From the NCBI GenBank assembly GCA_910592205.1, contig CAJVPJ010000042.1, forward strand, positions 1 through 59,573: a DNA stretch of 59,573 nucleotides, given 5' to 3'. The notes under the pieces were generated by a model that worked only from the letters and a program-made list of their open reading frames with translations, was not told the origin of the DNA and made no database searches. The position numbers were made by a program, and so were the translations under genes. Shown in pieces: positions 24,331 through 34,889 of this stretch; within the stretch, counting starts at the first letter, position 1, and each line of letters opens with the position of its first letter. The DNA comes from Paraglomus occultum. Its lineage: Eukaryota > Glomeromycota > Glomeromycetes > Paraglomerales > Paraglomeraceae.

Positions 24331-24783
24331 CAACAACAACAACAACAACAGCAACAACAAAAGCAGCCGCAACAACAACAGCAACCGCAACAGCAGCAGC
24401 CACAACAACCACCACTATCACAGCAACAGCCTTATTCGCCATATAATGACTTGATCAATCTAACAGCGCCTACAACACATGCCACTTCTTTGCAACCACA
24501 TCCACCATCACAACCATCTCAATTATCGCAGCCATATATTCAATCATATTCATACCAACAATCTCCCGCGTCTCAGCAGTACCAACACCAACAGCATCAA
24601 CAACCACAGTCGCCTACCACGTCTGGTCCACCTCAGAACCCTGTTGAGATAGATCCACTTGTTATTGCCGAAGCTCAGAAATATGCTAAATGGGCTTCCA
24701 GTGCGTTGAATTATAACGATATTAAAGCCGCATTGAATAATCTCCGAAAGGCACAGGAATTGATAGAGCAATATAATAGATAA
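22931..24783 (+). CDS. VTA1: Vta1 / LIP5 homologue, ESCRT-III Vps4 cofactor
   Basis: Vta1 stimulates the AAA ATPase Vps4 during multivesicular body sorting. Exons 22931-23036, 23141-23235, 23306-23433, 23515-23590 and 23659-24783, all in phase, give 509 aa. The N-terminal MIT-type helical domain (about 1-165) starts MSVSLPPLPEELKSLNPYLQRA and includes REPVIAYYCRYYAAKRAL, FLNKLLDLLE, AYVENFALKIFINADNEDR and KIKYAKWKAGDIAKAIRAG. The middle is Pro/Gln-rich and disordered, with a pure 37-codon glutamine run. The C-terminal 45 residues, DPLVIAEAQKYAKWASSALNYNDIKAA..NLRKAQELI, form the Vta1 dimerisation domain that contacts Vps4. At 509 aa it is much longer than yeast Vta1 (330 aa), owing to the linker. 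Confidence 0.95.
24250..24360 (+). repeat. CAA/CAG repeat coding 37 consecutive glutamines
   Basis: A pure CAR run in VTA1 exon 5, about residues 333-369, with CAG codons grouped in two blocks inside CAA. It is followed by interrupted Q/P runs up to about 24430. Likely length-variable between isolates. Confidence 0.95.
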
Positions 24784-26136
24784 AGTTGGTAGACAGTTTC
24801 GAATTTACTCATTGCGACTGGTTTGAAATGCAAGAAAAATAATCGATTGTTGTATGGGCCATCGTATGAAAATTAAGGACCTGGTATTTATGGGATTTTA
24901 ACACGTGCCAACAAAAACCAGAGACAAATTTCAGCGTCTTCGCAACTTAGCCGTAGAACTATAAATAATAAAATGTTTACAAACCTAACTTTGGGTTGGT
25001 GTGTTACTAGTCGTTCTAATTTGTTAACCTATGTTATGCTGGAATCGGATTAGTATTAATAAATATAGAGTTCATATCCACTACGATGGTTCTCGAAAAC
25101 ATAATTAAAAGCACCAGAGTGATTACACGAAAGGAGGAAAATGCGCGAATTCCGATTATGTCAATCTGGTGCAAGTTTGAATTCTTTGCTATACTATTAT
25201 TAATAATGTAGTCACTATCTTCTATTTTCTATTTTCATTATTTCTTCATTGAGTTGACATAATTTTCCCTGAACTCGTTGTATTATGGCAACTAAAACGG
25301 CAAGTAGTTTCTGAAGTTCAACCGCCCATTTTGTTAACGAAAATTTTTCGTTGTATTAGCGTCTCAACATTGGGTGTTCATCGTGCCAATGGATCAGAAG
25401 TAAAAGTCAATTAATATTACAAAGAAGAATATGTAAAGCCTATGGGTAACATGCTTATGATATAAGGATTGACTCAACTAAAAAGACTCCTTTTGCATAG
25501 CAGACAAGAAATGAAGCTGACACAGCTTCAAGTACATATTAATATATGAGGATTAGCAGTAGATGTGATAAACTTATATGTTGGAAGGTCTGTCATTGAC
25601 ATCTGATGGTCAAACACCGTTGAATACAATGGGTTGCTATTATATTATTGTTATTGCCCAAGAACATGGTCACCCAATTCATAGTAATAGTAAGGAATTC
25701 AATCAAAACTCCTTAATGGGTTGCCTGCTCATGATTATGATATTTACATGATGCGAAAGTGGTTGAATATGAAGAGATCTGGAGATGTAATCCACATGCA
25801 ATTGATTTTATGAGAGAGTTAGTTGAGTGTTATGGGAAGAATAGTCTTGAATTTGTATTAATATTGAATTGTAGGCTTCTTACTGCACCAACAAGGAGAA
25901 ATTAAGGAAAAGGATGTAAAATTAAATAGTGCATCAAAGAATAAAATGAGTCATAAAATACGAAAGAGAGCATGCATGATATAAAAGATGTCACTCATAT
26001 ATCAGTAAGTTTCTGTATCTTCTTCTCTGTATGATTTGTCAATAAAACCAGGCATTTTACAACTCGAGAAAATGTTTTTTTAAACTTGCCTTATCCTTAT
26101 ATAAAGTAATAAAAGTTGCAGTTGACTGAAATATTT
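24784..26136. other. Intergenic, with an unassigned coding-like stretch
   Basis: Mostly AT-rich. On the minus strand, 25215-25360 reads open as a helical, Leu/Val/Gln-rich peptide (KWAVELQKLLAVLVAIIQRV, then QGKLCQLNEEIMKI) ending in TAG. It looks like a last exon or fragment, but no partner exon was found. The stretch 25550-25860 has scattered open pieces with no recognisable family. Confidence 0.4.
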
Positions 26137-27845
26137 TTATTCATTATCAGTGTAGGTTGGTCTTGGACAAGTAAAATCCTTGAATTCGTCTCTAACAAAT
26201 GGGCGGATATTATGATAAAGATATTCTTGTCTTTTGTAATCCAAAGGAGGAGGAGTTAGGGAAATAGTTTACAAAATTAGGATGGAAAAGATTTAATTTC
26301 TTTGGTAATTTCAGACACACTTGCTTTTCTAGTCTTTAACAGATTAAATTCAGTATACGAATCATTAGCAACCAGCTGAGCTTTGACAATACCGGGTTTG
26401 GCTGTTTCGAATACAAAATGCTGATTTAGCTTTTAAAAAAAAATCCCCGACACAGAGTTAAGATCTAAGTACTGAAAACCTTTTCCGTTGCCATAACATT
26501 GAGCTTTGTTTAATCTTGCTGTACTCGATTTTTTCACAACCTCAATAATATGATTCACACAATCTACGGTCGTTTTTCGAGAAAGCTTTTTAATCAATCC
26601 AAAACTGCCATCACACTTGAATTTAGTATGTCCCCGGTACCATAAAATTTAATTCGATACTTTCATAATAACCGCAAATTACCAAATACAAGTAAAATCA
26701 AATAGTGGCTTTATTTTTGTTCTGTCCACCCGCGTTGTTACAAGTAATCTTTAAATGTTTCTCATCTTTATTCAATCGTTTAATTCCATCAAATACCAGG
26801 CTCAGCGTACCGTTAGGGCCCTACCGATAATTTCGTTTTCATCAAGAACGTGATTAATTCGCTTCATCTTGGATACCAAATAAATGTCTTTACGCGGACT
26901 GAGATAATAAATTTTGCTTACCTGTTGATCGGAATAAGGCACGTGAACGTTTTGCGCTCAATCGTAACTGTAATACAATAAGCTTTTGCCTGTTGTTATA
27001 AAATGCTCGTCTACCAATTTTCTCTATTGTTTTGCTAACTTCGTATTTTTTGTGGTAATAATTTCTCTCTGATTTAGCCGTAACTAAATGTTCTTTGTAC
27101 TTTTTTAATAAATCTTTCGCTTCTTCCTTGCGAGCATTATACTGTAAGCCCATTCCGAAAATGTTGGAACGTGTCGCATAAATCTGTTCTTGGACTCATG
27201 ATTTGAATATAAAGCGTTAATTGGTGTCATAACTTGCGAAACGCATCATACTTTAACAATTTCAACGTGCTATCGTTTTCGAGGCCTGCAATAAAATTGC
27301 GATAGACTGATTTGTAACTCGTTTCGGCTGCAATAATGTAAGCGATTGAGTAATGCGATTGACATTTCTACCAGGACTTGGTAATCCATGAATTTCAGCA
27401 TAGTTTCCGAGAAAATTCTTCACGGCAGTAGTAGTAGCAACGTTTATATCAATGGTTATTTTGGTTTTCCATCGTGGCGCTCGTTTGGTATTACCATAAA
27501 CGCGCGGTATTATACCATTCCGCCAAGTAATTTCTAACGTTTTCGAAGTGCGTGCGACCAATTTCTAACATACTGAGATACGTTTTCTGACAAAGCGGCG
27601 TATTGCGCGATCTCAATAATAAAAGTTCTTTTATTAGCACGCGTTTTATTTTCAAGACGTCGACTAGCCGTTATTTCTCCACCGTTCATTGCTTTCAGCT
27701 GGGCCATTAGAAATAGGTCTTGTTCGGATCTAGAGAAAGCTTGAAACGCCTCACGTAATTCGGCAAATTTTTCTCTCGAAATCGTTTTTGAGCAGCCACA
27801 ATTGCAACCTACCTCCAAGAAAACGGATTGCTTTTTTATATTCAC
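26137..27845 (-). pseudogene. Broken DUF7869-type transposon ORF
   Basis: Consecutive pieces of one protein appear in order but in shifting frames: GCNCGCSKTISREKFAELRE (27.8 kb), RVYGNTKRAPRWK and GLPSPGRNVNRITQSL (27.4 kb), LLKYDAFRKL then a TGA where Trp is expected, IMSPRTDLCDT, GLQYNARKEEAKDLLKKYKE, NNAGGQNKNK (26.7 kb), FMVPGHTKFKCDGSFG, TVDCVNHIIEVVKKSS and finally PPPLDYKRQEYLYHNIRPFV before TAA. The set resembles multi-copy DUF7869 proteins of invertebrates and early-diverging fungi, regarded as transposon-derived. At least two frameshifts (near 27550 and 27260) and several stops show it is dead. The family name is from memory and needs a profile search. Confidence 0.72.
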
Positions 27846-28142
27846 TATTTTTCATATACAGGTTATCCTATATAAATTTTATCACTTTGTTTTTTTTACA
27901 ATGATTTATTTTCTTTTCAGTCTTTCCATGTTACATTGCCCAGCATTTACCTTTTTTGCCAAGATAACTCTGGATAATAAATCAGGTGATATGCAGTACG
28001 CTTCCTAACAACACATCTAATACATCTAATCCCCAGAACTTTCACAGTCGACATGTTCCAGACCAACTGCGACTATACCAATGATTACAAGTCTCGCATT
28101 ATATATCTTAATCAACTTTATAAATAGCGATTCGTTCAGTTA

Positions 28143-28528
28143 TTATTTTAAACAGTAAAAGGCGATTATCCTCTCGTTCATGCATAAGTTTGCATGTGAC
28201 AGTGTAATTTCAGCCCGAAAATGCTTTTCCAACCACTTCTTTACTGTTTTTATTTCTTCTTGTGGCAACTGAAAGTTCAAAAACATATTCCCATATTAAT
28301 AGCTGGAGTTTATTTTTAATGAAATCACAAATTTAAATCAATAAACCTTACCTCTCTTTATTGTAAGTGGCTTTTTAATTGGGCTCCCAATATCCGCTAT
28401 CGTTGGATGATCATCTATGAAAGATATACCAGATTTCAAGTGTCGAACTTCCTTGGCCCTTTTAATCAGAGCCTGGGCGACTTTCACAGAATATTCATAA
28501 TGTTCTACAAAGATATTTGAGAATAAAT
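28143..28528 (-). pseudogene. Two coding-like exons of an unknown protein, phase mismatch
   Basis: 28352-28528 reads open as FVEHYEYSVKVAQALIKRAK, then KSGISFIDDHPTIADIGSP, ending at a GTAAGG donor. After an 83-nt gap with a CTTTCAG acceptor, 28143-28268 reads LPQEEIKTVKKWLEKHFRAE, then SHANLCMNER, and stops. Both look coding, but joining them at the obvious splice sites puts the second out of its natural frame, so this is either a decayed gene or a wrong junction. I do not recognise the family. It lies between a dead transposon ORF and a MITE. Confidence 0.4.
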
Positions 28529-28708
28529 CTTAGTAAATGTACCTTAATCCGTAGAAAAAGCTCCACAGACTCTACCATAGATGGTAATGTAGTAAGGCTG
28601 TTAGGCAATCGAGAACAGCCCAACTCTGATAATGCAAATAGGTTTCATAGACATTATAGACCAGATGCGCTCGAATGGTCATGCCTGTGAGAGTAATTCC
28701 AATATATG

Positions 28709-28935
28709 TGTTGTACAGTATGTCAGATCGGAATTTATGTCAGATCAGAATTTTATGTCGCTTCCAAACTGACATACGACAATATATTATTCACTCGATA
28801 AAATAAAGTCACTTTAAGATAAAATCACTCTAAGATAAAGAATTTTCCCGCTCAAATTTTTAATAAGCGATATAAAATTCTGATCTGACATATATCACTT
28901 CGGAATTGACCTAAATTCCGATCTGACATACAACA
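28709..28935. mobile_element. MITE, TGTTGTATGTCAGATCGG family, copy A
   Basis: Terminal inverted repeats begin TGTTGTA(CAG)TATGTCAG and end CTGACATACAACA. A second internal GTCAGATC/GATCTGAC inversion makes it foldback-like. About 227 bp, no coding capacity. TATG on both sides may be the target duplication. A relative with the same ends lies at 33518-33726. Confidence 0.75.
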
Positions 28936-29037
28936 TATGTGACTTCCCCTATTGTTTGTATTACTATGGATATTGTACCCCCCAGTTCATGCAGTTTCAT
29001 CTGACCCCTTAAAAAAGACCACGCATTGTGTTACGTG

Positions 29038-29100
29038 CGGAGTTCTGGACTGTCTGAGTTCTGGACTAAGTCTGAATTCTGAACTGAGATAGGTTCCAAA
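29038..29100. repeat. Copy of the ~20-bp CTCAGTCCAGAAC repeat, inverted
   Basis: Contains GAGTTCTGGACT twice, then GAATTCTGAACTGAGATAGG. It is the reverse complement of the units at 34443-34577, with about the same 18-20 bp period, and both patches end in CTGAGAYAGGTT. Confidence 0.65.
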
Positions 29101-29335
29101 AAACGCACAAATCAGCATTATTATAATAATAGGTTTCCAAATTACTATCTACAATCAAAAATTTTCTACAATGTGTTTTCGGTCTTTCGAGAAGAATGCG
29201 ACAATTCCCAATATGTAATATAGTTATTTAGAAAACTCTTAGGCTCACGCCAAGAGAACGAACTGCTTGTGCCAACATTTTTTAATGCCTTGGCACGTTT
29301 ACAGAGTTTGTATTACAGTTTTCACTGACTGCATA

Positions 29336-29656
29336 CACTCACTGGACAAAAGTCTCCGTAATTTTTGTCGTAAAACATATGAAAAATCTATTTTTTCGAA
29401 GAGCTCTATTGTACGTATCTACTATGTAAGTCACAACGATTTTTGTACCGTTTTGAAGATAATTGATTGTACTTTTCGTGAAAAATGGTGATATGTTTAG
29501 TCCCGTTACTGTTCCGAAGCTGCAGTTCGATAAAGAGGCAGTATCCATGTTACACATATGACAATCTACGAAATTTATTAGTGTAACATCGATACTGTCT
29601 CTTTATCTTTTACTATGTGATCGACAAAAATTACGGTGACTTTTGTCCAGTGAGTG
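29336..29656. mobile_element. Tc1/mariner-like non-autonomous element
   Basis: Inverted repeats start CACTCACTGGACAAAAGT and extend to the TTTTTGTCG block, about 35 bp with a mismatch. The element is flanked on both sides by TA (29334-29335 and 29657-29658), the target duplication of Tc1/mariner elements. At 321 bp it has no transposase. The frames inside it are chance. Confidence 0.82.
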
Positions 29657-30363
29657 TATATGCATAAAAATAGAAAAGCATGCAGATAAACTAGATTGAA
29701 AAAGAAAAACAGACCCAACTCTTCATCGATTCGCTGCCAAGAGATATGTTGTTACCAATTTTGACAACTAGACTTTCCTTAAAACCAAGTCTTAAACGCT
29801 CGTGAGAAGACAAAGCACATTTTTTTGGAATTATTTTTTTTAATTGGTTGTTTAATTGTGCGTTTCAAAAAAGCTATGTTTGTCAACCTGATATGGGATA
29901 GACTAAAGCTGGAGCAATTTCATTGGTTGAATACAGATTTGACTGCAAAAAATCAAGTCACGCCCTGCTACTGTATTAGCCATCCACCCGATTAGGCAAA
30001 TGTCAAATAAGTGTTGCTAATCCCCTGAATACAAGTGGTCCAACTTTATCATGCCACTACCATTAAAAATTTAATCTATTCAGTCGAATAATATATATAG
30101 AGGGAGCGAAACAATTGAGTCGTAACTGTTGCTAGTTATGTTATAATCGTATGGGTAGGCCATTCGCCTTCAAACAATCCCAAATTCTTTATGGTTAAAC
30201 TTTGACACAGAACTTATTCTTGTTAAATTTATTCCCGACATTTCATATGTATAATCTAATCTTAAAAATTGGGTAAGACATAACAATTGACGTTTGTTAT
30301 CATAATTTTGCATAATGTGTTATTATCCGTATCGATGCTGTAATCATTAATGTAAAAAAGAAT
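29657..30363. other. Intergenic, 3' flank of the F-box/kelch gene
   Basis: AT-rich, no supported gene, repeat or RNA seen. Confidence 0.5.
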
Positions 30364-31603
30364 TCAACCAACTATCCACCCCATCGTTGTCTTTCCCGTA
30401 TCTGCATCATTACCAATAAGGAAAGCTTTTCTTATGCAACCAGACCAGTTACCGACGAACGCAACGCAACGCATGCGTGGTAAACCCTGGACTCGAATAT
30501 GACACCAAGATTTTTTCAAAGGTGAAAATATCTTCAAATACTCCCAAGGCTTTTCGTTTTCGTTGTTCTCCCAATTGTCACTAACCACACCACCAATTAT
30601 AGCGATGCGATCTCTTAAGCAAAACATTGCAGTACCAACCCGTCGACCGGGACTTTGTTTCCATCCGCCGGTGAATATCCATTCAGGTGGAAGTCTTAAT
30701 GGTTGTACAGTCGAAGAGAGATATCTTAACCATTTACTATTTTGTATGTCATATGCCCATACGTTAGTATCGTCATGTATTACCTCTCTTTTTTTTGAAA
30801 CCATCTGCTGGCCTCCGTAGATGTAAAGTTTATCACGGGCTTTTAACATGCAATGTAATGATCTTGCATATGGAAGATTGGGCATTTGATTGTGAATCGT
30901 CCAGACTTTATTTGTAATGTCGTACGTCGCAAAGTCTTTACTATCATACGGACAATCTGTAACGTTAATAAAGTTATGTTAATGTTTTTTGTTTTTGAAT
31001 CGGATTTGTCGAAAAATCACTGTCTTTCGTAATACCATCAGCCACGCATAGACCGCCATAGATCGCTAAACGGTTATGATCAATCGCGCTGATCGTATGC
31101 ATCGAACGAGGGGAAGGAATCGTTCCGTTCTGCGTTAGGATATGCAACTGCATGTCACAGACGTCAAACTCATACAAAATGTTTGTTGGTTTTCCAGTAA
31201 GCAGATCTATGCCACCATGGACATATATTTTGTTCAGAATCGACGACGTTGCCGGATGTATGACAGGTCGATATGAATCGGGCATGTTCACAGTAACGCT
31301 GATCCATCTGGGGGTTTTGTCATTCAGATTTATCTTCCAAGCTGTTGGATTTTCGATGGAAAGAACGAGTATGTATAGTGTTGGACCAATCAAAACGGCG
31401 TCACGATAGTACAGTCCGACTCTGTCGTCAGGAACATTATATGATAAGCCATGCCACTTTGGGAGGATTAAACCATACTGTTTGAAACTGACGATTCGAT
31501 AAAGTGCGTTGCATGTGAGGGATAATGTAATCAGATCTGATGTATCCAAGTAATCGAGAATAATTTCGATTAACTCTGTCGATATTGATAGAAGGTTAAC
31601 CAT
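30364..31603 (-). CDS. F-box protein with kelch repeats
   Basis: Exons 31036-31603 and 30364-30956, phase 1 at the junction (GTATTA donor, TTACAG acceptor, 79-nt intron), give 386 aa. The N-terminal 45 residues, LLSISTELIEIILDYLDTSD..SLTCNALYRI, are an F-box. Then come kelch-type blades: IYVHGGIDLLTG with PSPRSMHTISAID, LAIYGGLCVAD, YDITNKVWTIHN, LYIYGGQQM, WAYDIQNSKW, GRRVGTAMFCLRDRIAIIGG. The Gly-Gly doublets and spaced Trp/Tyr are typical of a beta-propeller. Kelch F-box proteins serve as SCF substrate receptors; the target is unknown. The protein ends soon after the fifth blade, with FLIGNDADTGKTTMGWIVG, so the propeller may be short or may take a strand from elsewhere. Confidence 0.85.
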
Positions 31604-33433
31604 AAATGAATTGCGAGAAAAAAAAAGAGGGTCTAATGATTACTTTTATTATTTTTTAATTGGTAGATAAGTAAATTAGAAAATAGCGAATTTTTGAAGC
31701 TTGAAGTTTATGGTCATTACTTGCTTTGCTTAGAGGAATAGTGCTTATGTGATCAATGTGGGTGAAGGAAAAAAAGTAACAGTATTTATATAACATTGTC
31801 CACAAGATCATTTTAGCATTAGTTGTTCTCTTATCAAATATATTACGCGCCACCAAGAGATAAATTGCGATTCTTTTTCCCCCAATCATGTGTGTCTGTG
31901 AACCGGATAAACATGTTAAAGGCAATGGCAAACGGTCGTAACTTGATAGGCAATTATTACCTTACTTTTAATAAGGTTTATCCAATTGCGGTGTCACTGT
32001 AATACGTTATAAACATTAGAAGAATCAAGGAAGAATATTTTACAAAAACCAAGAAACATACTGTAAACCGTGGTTTTGAGTTGAAGCTATATAAGCCATG
32101 AATTTCAATTTCAAAACGCTGTCTACGTTAGAAAAGTCTTGAGGTTCTTTTGACTGACTAAATTTTCCCACACATAATACTCGGTTTAGAGAGTACTTCT
32201 CAATATAATTAACAGTATTCAAGCTCATAATTCAATAAGGCATGTTAAATGAACGGAATTCATGTAAAAACCAAAGTTCTATAAAAGTCTAATACTAAGT
32301 AGCATTACTAATTCAATTTAGCCAATTAAATATAAGGTCTTTGTTGACAACTACATAATTTAGCCAATTACGCAATTGAAGATACGCACATTTCACAAAC
32401 AAACAGAAACAATCATTACTATTACTATTCAGTAAATATAGTTAAAGAAATGTCAATACTAAATAAAGTGACTAATCGGGGTAACCAATCAAAATATTTC
32501 CACATCTTATTTGACTAATTTTGGAACGAGACGCTTTAGTCAATTTACTGTCGTACATGTAATTGCGTTACAATCTGTCGAAGAAAGCTCAAACGAGTTG
32601 ATGGAATGCTTGATAGTACAAATGTGGACTTCGATTTCTTATCTTATTGTCTCGCATACCCTTTATAGTTAACGGCAACAATAGCATTGTTGTTATCACG
32701 CCAAGAACCGTTACTATTACGCCATTGGGGGAAAAAAAGGAGAGCTAAATTTCTCTTGGATGGATCAAAGGTGAAATACTATTGGTTATTTTGTTGGTTA
32801 CAGAGTCCAACATTGGAAAATATGGATGTATGTTGCAAATAACGCAATAGAATATCGGGGATTCCGAAAATGAGTATCGACAATTATTCGGTTAAAATTT
32901 TGGAATGCGCAACAGGTCTCGTTATTTTGAATACCGTATCAGAAAATACTCCAATTGGGTAAGAAAATTCGTGGAGAAAATAATTAGCGCAAAAATAAAC
33001 AATCGGTCATCTGATGTGACAAAACTTTGTACTGCCTTGATCTCAGTCTTGTTAACTAAAATAAAATAAAATTGGTGAATCAAACAATAATTGGGCAATC
33101 ATGGCGCAGTTTCTCTAACACAGTATAACACTTTACTTTTTTGGTGTCTTTTAATGTCATTGTTAAAGACTAAACCGTATGATGATACTGTCACATATCA
33201 ACCGTTTGTATAACTTAAAAAAAAAGGCTATCTGTCTGCTGTGTCTGAATTTGGAGCCATCATGACAATCCTTGTCATGTCATCGTGTATATACATAATG
33301 AAAGATTGTTTATCGGGTAGGTTACGTAAGTTTTTATTAAAACAAACAGGCTTTTTGACTTTCTAACATACAATTATTTACTCCCATTTAAACTAACTTT
33401 CTTGGTAAAATTATATAATAAAACAATAATTGG
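31604..33433. other. Intergenic
   Basis: About 1.8 kb AT-rich. The minus frames at 31656-31931 and 32040-32228 carry no known motif. The second (IEKYSLNRVLCVGKF) looks mildly coding-like but isolated. Nothing else seen. Confidence 0.5.
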
Positions 33434-33900
33434 TGAGCACAATGGTACAGGCAAACTATCCGATGTTTATGCTAAGCACATCAATTTCTTGTGTTACATG
33501 CTATCTCACGTTAACATTGTTGTATGTCAAATCGGAATTTATGTCAATTCCGAAGTAACATATTAATATGTCAGATTAGAATTTATGTCAACCCCGAAGT
33601 GACATGTGTCAGATGAGAATAATAGAAAATTAGCAATAATAAATATGACAATGTTTTATTGAATAATTCTGATCTGACACATATGTTACTTCGGAATTGA
33701 CATAAATTCCGATCTGACATACAACAGTCCCGTATGGGTTAAAGTTGGAAATACTGTTCGGATGCAGATATTGTTCTAACGTCGGGATTTGTAATTTTCA
33801 AAAAAAAAAACGTAGAAATTTGGTACCGCGTTTACTGGTATGCGATATTTGTGATATGCTATGTAAAGTAAAGATGAATGGAAAATTGTACTGGTTAAAG
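33434..33900 (+). pseudogene. Truncated, decayed duplicate of the SPRY gene
   Basis: Two blocks match the intact SPRY gene about 4 kb to the right. 33434-33517 matches 37660-37695 plus the intron at 37767-37830 (shared ATGGTACARGCAAACTATCC). 33727-33900 matches 38175-38345 in the last exon (shared TGGTATGCGATATTTGTG and ATGTAAAGTAAAGAT). The parts between are deleted. A MITE sits exactly between the blocks. Stops and indels remove any coding ability. Confidence 0.85.
33518..33726. mobile_element. MITE, TGTTGTATGTCAGATCGG family, copy B
   Basis: Near-perfect inverted repeats of about 45 bp. They begin TGTTGTATGTCAAATCGG on the left and end with the reverse complement CCGATCTGACATACAACA on the right, continuing through ATTCCGAAGTAACATA. 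209 bp, no coding capacity. No clear target duplication. Inserted in the SPRY gene duplicate. Confidence 0.88.
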
Positions 33901-33938
33901 TATCTGAGACTTTTTAACCTTCCAATATGAGAGTGGCT

Positions 33939-34187
33939 TTATTTTCTACGCATAACTTTTTCAAAGTTTATCAATCGCCCAGTAAAAACCCGAGACATAT
34001 TTAAGGCACGCGGACTCTGCTGATAATCCTCGTTGAAAAACTCAACACGACGCCACAGAATAGGAGCACCGCAGCGATACCAAAGGTGGTTAACAAATAA
34101 AGCAGGATAGAGGGATCGATCAATTTCTAAAAAACATAAGATCGGTTTTAGTAATCCTGGTAAATCAAAAATATCTAGTTGACGCCA
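33939..34187 (-). pseudogene. Orphan F-box fragment
   Basis: The minus strand reads open for about 80 codons: DIFDLPGLLKPILCFLEIDR, then YPALFVNHLWYRCGAPILWR and RALNMSRVFTGRLINF, ending in TAA. The LxxIxxFL..C/VN.LW..APILW spacing is that of F-box domains in large fungal families. There is no Met at its start and a stop lies just upstream, so it is a truncated copy or lone exon. No LRR part follows. Confidence 0.65.
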
Positions 34188-34442
34188 TTCTCAAGAATGT
34201 ATATTATATATCTTTAATCGGAAAAAACAGACACAAAATGTTCTGCTTCGCAGACTAATGTTCGGGATAATTAATTTTAAGGCGCATATACTATGGAATT
34301 TCCAGATATTCTCAATTGCACATAACCTCCTCGCAACTAGTTTTATCTAGCAATGTAAGAGTTTTATTTGGGAAGTCCACTTTTATTGCATCTTCCTGGA
34401 ACCATGGCTGACCCAATATTATGTCCGGATATACGTGTTGTG

Positions 34443-34577
34443 TCTGAGTTCAGGACCTGTCTCAGTTCAGAACGCAGTCACTCAGTCCAGAACTCTGTTG
34501 TCTCAGTCCAGAACCCAGATACTCAGTCCAGAACTCAGTTGTCTCAGTTCAGAACTGAGACAGGTTTCCAACTGAGG
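34443..34577. repeat. Five-unit ~20-bp tandem repeat CTCAGTYCAGAAC
   Basis: CTCAGT(T/C)CAGAAC recurs at 34461, 34481, 34502, 34522 and 34542, a steady 20-bp step, bordered by CTGAGTTCAGGACCTG on the left and ACTGAGACAGGTTTCC on the right. An inverted relative lies at 29038-29100. Confidence 0.85.
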
Positions 34578-34581
34578 TACA

Positions 34582-34829
34582 ACAGTAATAAAGCTGTCGA
34601 GGAAATAGCCCGCAACTGTGATAATTTGAAATATCTTAGTTTGGAGGAATATAAGGAATTAGCAAAGAAGTGATGAAAACCTTCAATCCAAAAATTAAAA
34701 TCGAATATCTAGATGATTTACATACTCCAATCCCCACCAGCATAATAATTGGAACGGATTTTATTCCTGCATTTATATTTAGAAAATATATAGAGATTAG
34801 CAGAATTAATCCTAATGATTTATCGTTAT
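34582..34829 (+). pseudogene. Fragment of an F-box/LRR protein tail
   Basis: Reads NKAVEEIARNCDNLKYLSLE, then a stop or frame break at 34672, then LNPKIKIEYLDD-like sequence (KTFNPKIKIEYLDDLHTPIP) in another frame, and IIIGTDFIPAFIF before TAA. The ARNCxNLKYLSLE piece has LRR form, and the later part resembles the C-terminal tails of F-box/LRR proteins in these fungi (recalled). Degenerate. Confidence 0.45.
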
Positions 34830-34889
34830 AAATAATTATATTTAGTAATTGTTATTTTTTTTTTCGGTTATAATATATATCACTAACAT

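Noticed and set aside
24206-24454. Asn-rich and Val/Ala-rich frames on both strands
   Set aside because: Shadow frames of the CAA/CAG repeat inside VTA1.
32040-32228. 62-aa minus ORF as an upstream exon of the F-box/kelch gene
   Set aside because: The F-box begins naturally at its own Met at 31603, and no splice path joins the two.
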